Shown here: positions 1-8,150 of the stretch, piece after piece | Layout of the letters: each line of letters begins with the position of its first letter | Position numbering within the stretch: the first letter of the stretch is position 1 | NCBI GenBank assembly: GCA_015680685.1 | Contig: MNCI01022307.1 | Span: 315,809 to 340,058, forward strand | Length of the DNA stretch: 24,250 bases | Direction of reading: 5' to 3' | Origin: Gnetum montanum | Taxonomy: Eukaryota > Streptophyta > Gnetopsida > Gnetales > Gnetaceae | Program-made: the position numbers and the translations under genes | Notes under the pieces: model-generated | The model's input: the letters and a program-made list of their open reading frames with translations, nothing else | Databases searched by the model: none | What the model was told of the DNA's origin: nothing

Positions 1-45
1 ATTGTAAGGAACTCGAGGACGAGTTTTCATTCAGTCATGGGGGTA
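1..45 (+). mobile_element. 3' end of internal region of an LTR retrotransposon (hairpin and polypurine tract)
   Basis: These bases sit directly upstream of an LTR and end in a short G-rich tract (TGGGGGTA) against the LTR terminus TGATGAG, as a polypurine tract does at the 3' end of a Ty3/gypsy element. Bases 10-27 read AACTCGAGGACGAGTTTT, with a perfect 6-bp inverted repeat AACTCG/CGAGTT around AGGA. The same motif lies at the same place in the 13.1-kb minus-strand element (7916-7934). The body of this plus-strand element must therefore lie left of the window. Confidence 0.75.
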
Positions 46-160
46 TGATGAGATGCGACTTACACTAGGCCACGATATCGCGTACGCGATATTGCGGCCG
101 CCGCGATATCGTGTCTTCTCCTGCGATATCGCATACGCGATATCGCGTCCCACCGCCATA
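46..160 (+). promoter_or_regulatory. U3 palindrome array of LTR family B
   Basis: Between the LTR end and the TATA-like box lie stacked self-complementary blocks: CGATATCG at 73-80, GCGTACGC at 80-87, GCGGCCGC at 94-101, CGATATCG at 104-111, GCGATATCGC at 123-132, and a further copy at 137-147. The block is far richer in CpG than its surroundings. The copy at 23745-23855 has the same kind of array with differences in order and sequence. Position just upstream of the TATA box suggests a promoter role; that is inference. Confidence 0.6.
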
Positions 161-418
161 TCTATAACTAAGAGGCGAAACTCCCTTCATTTCCCAATCC
201 TGGCTAGTGTAGCGAAGCTCTGGCAGATTGATCACTCCAGAGTTAGAATTTTTCCCCATGTGCCCGCAGTAGGAGTCCTAGAGTGAACGGCTCTTTATTC
301 GAGCAGCTTGTAACCTGAACCCAAGTTGTGTACGGCAATAAAGACGAACTTGTTTGGATAAACCTTGCAGCACGTGGTTTCATTTATTGCTTTATTTCCT
401 GCTTTCCTAGTGCGTTCA

Positions 419-830
419 AGTACGACTTGATTACGAGCGTCTACGGACGTGTACGGCTAGTCAAGGAATCGGCTGCTTGACGCAATGCATGAGTACGACT
501 CAATTACGAGCATTGGATGCTTGGTAACCCAGTAGCGTATTCCAGGATTCTGCGCTTGGTAACTCCCGGGTCTAATGTGTACGGCTAGTTGAGGAATCGG
601 CTGCTCATTGCTAGGCTAGATCGTGTGATAAGTACGACTTAGTTACGAGCACCCACGGGTGTGTACGGCTGGCTAAGGAATCGGCTGCTTATCACACGTA
701 GGCTAAATAGGTGCCTCAGTACGACCACTTCGAGCACTTGCGTTACGTGTGGCGATCCCAGTAACGATTAGCGTTTGGTAAGCTGCAGTTGCATAGTTCA
801 GGGTGTGTCCGGCAAGTGGGAACGGATGCT
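419..830 (+). repeat. Degenerate tandem subrepeats inside LTR family B
   Basis: Two alternating modules recur. AGTACGACT followed by TTACGAGC occurs near 419, 492 and 631, with a weaker form near 718. GTGTACGGCT, then AGGAATCGGCTGCT, occurs near 449, 577 and 661, with a degraded form near 802. Spacing varies from about 75 to 130 bases, so this is an irregular tandem array. The 24115-24215 stretch of the right-hand copy shows the start of the same array. Confidence 0.7.
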
Positions 831-1116
831 GACGCTAGTTAATTTAGACTTAGATCTTAGTTAGAGTTAGTTTAGTTTTCTCAACCCTTTCTCCTGGTAG
901 CATAGAAGATAAGCCGAAAATACCAAAAAAATCACATACCTCAGACTTGCTTAACCATACACCGTGACACATACAAGCAAGCCTGGGAAGACAACGAACG
1001 ATTAACCCCAAGTGTTTCTTGTGGCGTTAAGGCATTTAGTCTGCGGAGTTCGACCGGATCGCGCGTGTATGCTCGTATTCGTATGGTGGAGTGTAGGGGT
1101 ACCTCGCCACTCATCA

Positions 1117-1857
1117 ATGCTCTATGATATCAACCAAGCATAACCTTTTTTTTTTCCTTTACCCATTTTTCATCTTACTCTTTAGAAAATTTTATTATTT
1201 TAAGTTTAGGTATGGATGTTGTTAGGTAGTAGTTATTATTTTCACTTTTCATTATTTTTTAAAAATTGGTTAGAGGGATAAACACTTGAATAGACATCCC
1301 AAATATGATAAGCTTTTCCTTTTGATGTTGTTCTGGAATTTTACTTCTCTTTGATATACTTTGATTTTTATTATTGAAGAAACTCTTGCTATGTGTTTTT
1401 TTTTTACTTCATTCATAATTTTGTTTTCATTTATAATTTATGTTAAAATTTATTGAAATCAAAACCAAAATTTTATTAAATTCTCAAACCCTCTAGATCT
1501 ATTGGACCATAGAAATATATACAAGTTTTGAAAATTTCATTGCAAAAATTATTAAGTGCTATTGGTGACATTTCGAACAAATCAATCAAATTTGAAACTA
1601 TAATATCTCATGTATGTATAGTTTTAAAAATTGATTATGCTTGTTATTAGCATTACTATGATCATTCTATACTATTTGAGGGAGATGTAAAATTGGTTTT
1701 CCATGCTTATTTATCAAGTTTCAGGTACTATTCATGCACATAGACTCATGCTCATTTATCATTAATACTACTATGACTGGTTAGTACTATTTATAAATGA
1801 ACTTGATGGACAATTTTAGAATTTATTAAGGGGTTGTTGGAATTGAAACTCAGGGAG
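1117..1857. other. AT-rich stretch without recognisable features
   Basis: The sequence has long T and A runs. No reading frame of note, no terminal repeats and no RNA-like fold were recognised. It may be old decayed repeat sequence. Confidence 0.5.
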
Positions 1858-3189
1858 TGTCAAAACCCCAAAATAAATTTTTATTAAAAATAAAAAATAG
1901 AACACATCATAAGCACACTACGACATATTTTACTTTAATAACAAAGAAGCTCCAAAAGCAACAATGTAAAGAAAATGCCTAATGCTTTTGAGGTTGCCTT
2001 GTGTATTTTTATCCTTACAATGAATCCTAAAAAATCTCCCCTCAAGGGTAGGCAAATATTCAGACCTTGGCTTTGTTTAGAAGCACCCTCATAGGTTTTC
2101 ACTTCTTACTAAAGACTTACCTTTGAACAACCAGAAAGAGAAAAATAAAAATACAAGAGAACAAGTTGAGAGCAAGACCAAGGATTAAGCATAAGGTAAG
2201 CAAAATTTTTAAAATAATACTAGTCCATAATTTTATTAATTCAAGAAGATTATTAACCAATTTGAAACTTGAATTGAAAAGTAACAAGTTAACTGATGTT
2301 GATTTTTTAAACCATAGTGAACTCATCATGGATAATTACATGATTGTGAAAAATATAATTTCTGTTTTTTCAAATAGAATGCAAAATGTAAAAATGCAAG
2401 CACTTCTAGATAAAAAGAAACTTTTTAGAAAGGGAAGGAGAAAATCTTCAATAAGGGCTTCTTTCTAATTAATGAAGAAATCATTAATAGCAAGAGAGGT
2501 TCAATTCTAAGCATGCATAGCAAAAATAAAATCATAAAAGAAAAGAAGAAATACATCATTGAATTGCATGTCATACAATAAGGTTCTAGCATAACTACAT
2601 ACATCAGATTTCATCCAATAGGAAGGTCTTACTAAGAATATACCCCATGAAATGTTGAATTTTAGAAAGTCAAGGAAGCTTCCAAAGTCTTCTAAAAATC
2701 TAGTATGTCATCACCTTTTGATGACCAAAATTTATTACATCAAACCACAATAGAAACACTTAATTTTAAAAAAGACTATGCTTTGGGAGTGTTATAAAAA
2801 AGAAGAAGGAGCCATCCAACCATTTTATACTAGCAAAAATACATTCAAAGGTGGCTAAAAAGGTAATAGAACCTTCGAGATGCTAAAGGACACTTAAGAA
2901 ACTATTTCTATCATACAATTAGAAACACAATATGTAGCTTGAAATTCAAACCAAGCCATTCAATGATTTTGTAAGTGTAGTGAAGAAATAGAAATAACAT
3001 CTTTTTGGAACCAACAAGAAGTTAATCAAGGTCTTGTAATGGAAAGAGGTTGTGCATAAATAGGCAACCACTAGAAAGAGATAACATCCATAGCCTTAAG
3101 GAAATTGTGATTTTGCTAAAATGCCAAAACTTAATAATATGTTGTCAAGCTTTTTAGGTTTTCTTAGTGATAAAAGACCCTTGTGGTGA
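1858..3189. other. AT-rich stretch, possible LINE 3' remainder
   Basis: No protein family could be recognised with confidence. The longest open frame (2166-2468, plus strand, 100 codons, Lys- and Asn-rich) looks like a chance frame in AT-rich DNA. By position this should be the C-terminal and 3' UTR part of the minus-strand LINE seen from 3190 upward. TGTCAAAACCCC at 1858 resembles some LTR starts but has no partner. Confidence 0.35.
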
Positions 3190-3419
3190 AAAAAAAAGGT
3201 AGAACATAAAAGCCAATTATCAATAATGGTGCCTTACCAAATAGATTTTTGCCTAGAACAAGCCTATTCATGTCTCTTGAAAGAAATAATACTCTAAACT
3301 CTACTACAATCAAAAAAGTTAGCAACCCATTTTGCAACAAAAGTTAGACTTTGATGATGGGTGTTAAGAAGACCCAATCCTACTCCATTTTTTGTTGAAT
3401 TACAAAAATGGTATGCAAC
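3190..3419 (-). pseudogene. LINE ORF2 remnant, downstream part (post-RT region)
   Basis: Read on the minus strand, codons just left of the solo LTR give the post-reverse-transcriptase block of plant LINEs: KNGVGLGLLNTHHQS (3350-3395), then FVAKWVANFF (3314-3345). This matches the family pattern KxGGLGLxN followed by AAKWxxRF. Several in-frame stops interrupt it. The frame runs straight on from the LINE fragment at 5774 once the inserted LTR is ignored, so both pieces are one element. The LINE probably continues towards about 1860, but I could not follow its frame there. LINE ORF2 proteins carry out target-primed reverse transcription; this copy cannot be functional. Confidence 0.6.
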
Positions 3420-5770
3420 ATGTAACACCCCATGTCCCTAACCCCTTGATTTTTCTTAATTATACTTTCATTAACTTATATGGCTTATGTATTTTATTAA
3501 TTTGTTGATGTTTCTTGAGGATTTGATCTCATGATCTCCAAGTATTTTATTTGTGCATTATTTTTAGAATCTTTAATAAACCTGTTATTAAATCTTTCCT
3601 TTTTATAAATTATAAATTATTTTTATAAATATTCTTGTCTTAAATAGTTATTATTAGAAATATCTAGTATTTTTTTTATAAAATATGATTTTATTGAGCT
3701 TTTTGAATTTATATTTGGAAATGACTAATTTCACGGTGTTTTCTTACTAAGAATTAGATGGTAACATATGTTATGAAGTGGTAGTTTGATATTTTTGAAA
3801 TAATATTATGTTTTTATAAAACTTACTCAAGAGGACATAGACTATTTAAGAATTACTAGACTTTTTGCCTAGCATTTTTTAATTATTGTGGAATTGAACG
3901 ATTAGATATTTTGTTGTGAACTATTATTTTTAAGTTAACATGAAAAGCCTAGGAATTGTGTATAAATTTAGGGTTTGTATTTTACATGCATTATTTATCC
4001 ATTCTTATCAATCAATCTCTATTGTTAATGATCTCAATATCATTATGGTGCTTCAATGGATCTAACCTTGTGTGTTGTAGGTCTCCCAAATTGTGAAGGT
4101 AGAGTAAATGATTCCAAGCTTTGTCATCTTATTACAATTTCAATGTGTTATATATTAGCCTTGTAATATCATGTACATGTTAATCTTACTATGGTTTAAC
4201 TCCTATAACATTCATGCTAAATTTTTCTTTCATTCTACATGCATTCTCACTCTTTCTTAGTGTTTTTCAATGAATCTTTGGTGACATTTCTTACTACCAT
4301 GACTCATGGTTTATTTACCATAACTCATGGTAAAGGTGCTAGTGGAGGCCACAAGTTGTGGTAAGGTTATTTTCCTTAACCACTATAGAACCACAAGTTA
4401 TGGTCTTACAAGCGAATGAAAATTTGAGATGAGGTGCACATTTCTTGAGTTGTGGGGTTCACCATGACTCATGGTGAGGTTATGGTATGGAGCATGACTT
4501 GACCATAGGTTTTGGTTGGGTAGAAATAAACAATAATGAGTTCCATGGTTTGTGGCAGCATTGTGGTTTTTGACATGACCTAATGATAAGTCGTGGTTAA
4601 TCTTCCACTTCTTACCATAGGTTATGGTTAACTTGTGGCTAACTCATCGTCTATTATTTTTTGGTGCTTCATGTCATTTTTTCATCCTCTAAATTGTTTC
4701 TGATCTCTAGTGCTCAGATTCTACGTTTTATAAGGTTTTGACCCCTCGATTATGTATTCAATGGGATCAATGGAATGACATTGTGGGGAGTCTAGGTTGG
4801 CCTCTAGAACTTGATCCATGTTTCTTATGATTATGCCCCCAGGTATCCTAGTCTATGTGTTAATGGATAGACATTATGAAGGGTAAGGTTAGCAACCATT
4901 GCCTATGATGGTGCACAAGCTATAACAATGGGTAAGCATTGTGGAGGGACTATTTAGCTAATTAGTGTCTATTCATATCACTTGTGATTGTTCATGTGGC
5001 TAGTTTAATAATTCATAATGATTAGGATAGGTAAACCACATGAGTTTGTTTCTAGATTCAATTTATATAAGATCAAGTGAGGTTTGGTCAACTAATCCTT
5101 GAGGAGGGTTGCTAACAACATTCAAGATAGGTAAGATCTTTGTAGACCAACTAGCCCTTGTAGGTGGGCAATTTCTATGACATTCTTAGTTAACCTATTT
5201 CTTGATAGTTTGTGCATATTATGGTATTTCGATATTGCTTATGATTTCTAATCTCATGGATCTTGAGATGGTTTCTTATGTAGCATGTTATGCCATCCTA
5301 CAACTTATTCCAAGCACACCAAGGTGGTTGGATATACTAGAATGTTTCTAATCCTTCCTACATGTTTATATGTAGATTCAAGTGGTAGGAGTTAGAAGCC
5401 TAATGATGATGGAGCATGATCAATAGAGTTTCCCTCTTACTTTCATATTTAGTTTTCTTTTGACATTATGATATGTTGGACATGATGTACTTGGATAGTT
5501 GTATTAATGAATATTATTAACTTTTATGAGATTATGGTTTTGTTATATTTATAATATTTACTTATGAGCTTTGGTTTATGATTATGAAAATTATTATTTT
5601 AAGCACTTCGTTGTGAAATTATGATTTACGATACACTTTGGTTTAATTTTTATGATAATTATGGAGATTTCTTTTCTAAGTTATAAGAATTATGGCATTA
5701 CATGCCTTAAGTATCAAGTTATGTCTAATTTAATTATGGATTATCTTAAGTAAAATTTGGGATGTGATAC
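3420..5770 (+). mobile_element. Solo LTR (about 2.35 kb) inserted in a LINE
   Basis: The segment starts TGTAACACCCCATG (3421) and ends TGGGATGTGATACA (near 5771), an imperfect inverted repeat typical of TGTAACACC-type plant LTRs. It has no substantial open frame. CAAC occurs on both sides (3416-3419 and 5770-5773; GCAAC versus ACAAC if five bases are counted). Removing the segment with one CAAC copy restores a continuous LINE reading frame. This defines an insertion and implies a target duplication of 4-5 bases. Exact ends are uncertain by one or two bases because terminal bases and flanks overlap. The strand is nominal; orientation is not proven. No internal region remains, so it is a solo LTR or a non-autonomous element. 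Confidence 0.65.
4296..4628. repeat. Cluster of ACCAT-N5-ATGGT palindromes
   Basis: Inside the 2.35-kb LTR lie at least seven short inverted repeats of nearly one pattern: ACCATGACTCATGGT at 4296-4310 and 4461-4475, ACCATAACTCATGGT at 4317-4331, CCACAAGTTGTGG at 4349-4361, ACCACAAGTTATGGT at 4390-4404, ACCATAGGTTTTGGT at 4502-4516, and ACCATAGGTTATGGT at 4614-4628. Spacing is irregular, so this is not a simple tandem repeat. It may be a regulatory array; function is unknown. Confidence 0.7.
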
Positions 5771-5773
5771 AAC

Positions 5774-6450
5774 TTTATAAAATCCTTTCTTTTCTTTGCT
5801 ACAAGATCAGAACAAAATCCTTATGAGTTTTTCTAGCTTAACATAATAAGATCTTGCAAGAGCCTACCAAGATGAATTATAAACATTAGTAGATAATGTA
5901 TATTTGTAGACCAGATATTTACTTACCATACTAAATTTTTTTCTTTCCATTTGCTAATTTTATTTTTGACTTTCTACAAAGTAAAATAAAAAAGACTTGA
6001 TGAAATATCTTCAAAAGAAAAGGGGATGTCCAACACTTTGAAGATATCATTTTTTGAAATAATTTTTAATTCCTTATTGCAAAATAAAGAGTATCCATTT
6101 TGGTTGCTAAAAATAGAGGAGTTTAGGCAATTTATTTTTTATTTAGATAACTTACAATATTCAACAATTTTCTTGAACAAATAAATAAGAGAAAGCTATT
6201 TATTCTTCATCATAAAAAAACACTCATTAGTAATGTGCATATTTAGGAGTTTTTCTAATGCCTAGAAATAATAATGTCATTAATCAAACCATTCTTCTTA
6301 TCATAATAAAGGGCACAATAAAGAAAATTTGTACCAAGTGGAAACAAATAAGGAGCTTAAGGACAATCTTACTTGATATGCTGATAGAAAAGGAGATACT
6401 TATACCTACTACTATAGCAACATAAGAATGGAAACTATGACTATATATAC
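5774..6450 (-). pseudogene. LINE ORF2 remnant, reverse transcriptase part
   Basis: On the minus strand, in slipping frames, the RT blocks of a plant LINE appear in the right order. A degraded RQGCPLAPYLF block (seen as DCP, stop, APYLF) lies near 6341-6372. Then come EYCKLS with KINCLNSS (about 6110-6165), KVLDIPFSFED (6005-6040), KVKNKISKWKEKNL (5945-5990), VYNSSW (5867-5881), KLEKLIRILF (about 5813-5845) and KEKKGFYKV (5774-5805). The catalytic FADD box is not readable: frames slip around 6200-6230. A 2.3-kb LTR interrupts the gene at its low-coordinate end, and the frame resumes at 3419. Clearly dead. The order of blocks makes a LINE (non-LTR) assignment firm; the clade is not resolved. 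Confidence 0.7.
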
Positions 6451-6879
6451 TTTTAGGTCTTACAACCAACATAACACTTTAGTGATAGTGTCTTAGCATA
6501 CACCTTAAGATTGAACCTATTTCCTATGCAACCAAAAGTTACATGCTCTAACGAAGATAGTAATGCATCACTCACAAAAAATAAAAAAATATTTAGGAGA
6601 AGGAGGGTGTCAGAACCCAATACAATTTGACTATAATATAAATTAGAGTAACTATAAAAGAATATAATGATGCCTAAAGTATAATTTAAATTAATAACCT
6701 CTTACCTACATATCCTTATTAGATAGTGATCTAACCAATTATCCATCTTTCATATATAAGGATTGCTGGTAAGCCAACCTTGTAATAATCATGCATAAAA
6801 ATATTTCTTAAATAATAAATAGTATTTTATTATATTGATGCTAATACTGATATTTTATTATGTCAATGTAGAAGGGGCT
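6451..6879. other. AT-rich stretch upstream of the LINE fragment
   Basis: Nothing is clearly recognisable here. A purine tract (6595-6607) precedes TGTCAGAACCC at 6608, which looks like an LTR boundary, but no matching second LTR was found. The LINE frame on the minus strand may extend into the lower part. Confidence 0.35.
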
Positions 6880-6940
6880 ATCATTTGAAGTAATGGTAAG
6901 GTGCTTGTTTTTCAAGTCAAAAGATGTGTGTTCAAATCAA
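6880..6940 (+). repeat. tRNA-like (SINE-like) remnant
   Basis: GTAATGGTAAGGTGCTTG (about 6890-6907) resembles a tRNA D-arm/A-box. GTGTTCAAATC (6928-6938) resembles a B-box, the GGTTCRANTCC promoter element of RNA polymerase III. Spacing is about that of a tRNA. The acceptor stem is not convincing, so this is more likely a tRNA-derived SINE head than a tRNA gene. It lies about 60 bases from the insertion site of the 13.1-kb element. Confidence 0.4.
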
Positions 6941-6994
6941 AAGAGGTTAGGTCTTGGCTCATCCATTGATCTTTTAGAGAACCCACTCATCAAG

Positions 6995-6999
6995 ATGAG
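6995..6999. repeat. Target site duplication ATGAG (left copy)
   Basis: ATGAG directly precedes the LTR terminus at 7000 and is repeated exactly at 20096-20100 after the other LTR. Five bases is the normal length for Ty3/gypsy integrase. Confidence 0.9.
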
Positions 7000-7899
7000 T
7001 GATGAGCAGCTAGGTACCCCTACACCAAACCATGCAAATCACGAGTGTTCACATGCGACTCGGTCGAATTCTGTAGACTGTAAGCACTTGACATACACCA
7101 GACCCTAACCAGTGAAACCCTTGGGTTAGAACGGTTGTTGTCTTCCTAATCTCACTTGTGATGTTCTAATTACGATTGTTAAGTGAGATTAAGGCAATTA
7201 TTTTATATCTTTTTGCATATCTTTTGGCGGCTAATTAAAGTACAAAGAGTAAAGAATAAACTATTATCTAATCTCTAATTATCGTAACTTGTATTCTAAC
7301 TATTCTTAGCATAAGTATCCTGTCCCATCTTCTAAACACATTCTAAGCATCTCCTAACACTTCTGGGTGACCAGACGTTAAGCGTCACTGGGCTTACCAA
7401 GTGTTTGATTTATGTTTGAGATGGTTGTACTTATGGCCTTTACGAACTATCAATAAGTGATAGCAATCAAGATAACAATAATAGAAACTTAAGTAATTAG
7501 CAAGTAACTAACAAAGCATAAACATCTTAAAATATTGAATGCATAAAATAGCTAAGTCCAAATGCTGCAAGGAATGCTTGAATAGTTCATCTTTATTGCC
7601 GTCACACTAATGGACTCAGATACATCAACGCTCAAATAACGAGCCGATCACTTTTCTTACACCTGTTGCAGGCACTTGGGAAATATTCTATCTTCTATAG
7701 GAACAAACTGCAAGAGCTTCGCTACAACTAATTGAAAAGATGCCTAAATGAGACGGAAGGCCCTCTTATTTATAGGCTGAGATAGGTAGCTGCGTAAACA
7801 GGGCCACATTGATGCAGGGAGGCTACATCGATGGGCCCGCGTCAACGCAACCGCATATACGTGGCCCAGTTGACGCATTGACTTAATGACACTTCATCA
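7000..7899 (-). repeat. 3' LTR (family A) of the 13.1-kb element
   Basis: On the plus strand this runs TGATGAGC...CTTCATCA and matches 19182-20095 along its whole length. In the element's orientation, U3 is at the high-coordinate end (about 7775-7899) with TATAAATA at 7767-7774. An ACGGCAATAAAG poly(A)-like core lies at about 7584-7602. Its copy of the CGGCTCTTTATTCGAGC core (7630-7651) is mutated compared with the 5' LTR. Confidence 0.92.
7767..7774 (-). promoter_or_regulatory. TATA box of the 3' LTR
   Basis: TATAAATA on the minus strand, 125 bases inside the LTR terminus, in a context shared with the 5' LTR (CCTATAAATAAGAG). Confidence 0.6.
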
Positions 7900-7934
7900 T
7901 CCCCCACGACTGAGCAAAAACTCATCCTCGAGTT
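7900..7934 (-). promoter_or_regulatory. Polypurine tract and upstream hairpin
   Basis: On the minus strand the internal region ends CAGTCGTGGGGGA directly against the 3' LTR terminus TGATGAAG: the expected site for plus-strand DNA priming. Upstream, 7934-7916 reads AACTCGAGGATGAGTTTTT, the same hairpin as at 10-27 with one C-to-T change, which still allows a G-U pair in RNA. The tract and hairpin are shared by two LTR families in this window. Confidence 0.8.
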
Positions 7935-8150
7935 ACTTTACAATTTGGAAGGCATGGATTCTTATTTACAACACACATAACTTAAACACATACATGACAC
8001 ACACATGACACAACATGAATTTGACCAAGTGCCTGAGTTACAAAGGAGGACAAATTACAAAAATGGCAGTGTTAAGAGACAAAATTGAACACCTCGCTGG
8101 TCCTAGAGCCTCTGCTGTGTAGGATGATGTACAAAATATTTGGAGAAGGT
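7935..8150 (-). other. 3' untranslated part of the element
   Basis: Between the stop of the second reading frame (8151) and the hairpin there is no open frame of note. It contains a CACACA-like stretch near 7971-8010. Confidence 0.5.

Larger units (their letters stand above)
46..1116 (+). repeat. Complete 3' LTR (family B) of a Ty3/gypsy-like element
   Basis: The repeat starts TGATGAG and ends CTCATCA, a perfect 7-bp terminal inverted repeat with TG...CA ends. It follows a polypurine tract, so it is a 3' LTR. A second copy starts at 23732. The short U3 (about 46-160) is packed with CpG-rich palindromes such as CGATATCG and GCGGCCGC. A TATA-like TATAACTA follows at 163-170, degenerate compared with TATAAATA in the other copy. 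AATAAA at 337-342 is a plausible poly(A) signal. About 419-830 contains degenerate internal repeats. The 5 bases after it (ATGCT, 1117-1121) should be the target duplication, but the partner is outside the window. Confidence 0.85.

Noticed and set aside
46-160. CRISPR-like array
   Set aside because: Units are palindromes of unequal spacing without unique spacers, inside a plant LTR; not a CRISPR.
2166-2468. 100-codon plus-strand open frame
   Set aside because: Lys/Asn/Ile-rich composition of AT-rich DNA, no recognised motif, and an overlapping open frame on the other strand; probably chance.
2900-3000. Copia RNase H-like reading (ETQYVA)
   Set aside because: Only a few residues fit and neighbouring motifs are missing; the adjacent minus-strand LINE is a better explanation.
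6595-6618. Purine tract followed by TGTCAGAACCC, and TGTCAAAACCCC at 1858, as a pair of LTR starts
   Set aside because: Sequences after the two starts do not align, no ends or target duplications were found, and the interval is explained by a minus-strand LINE.
6893-7108. 71-codon plus-strand open frame
   Set aside because: Spans the target site and LTR start, so it cannot be an old gene; chance frame.
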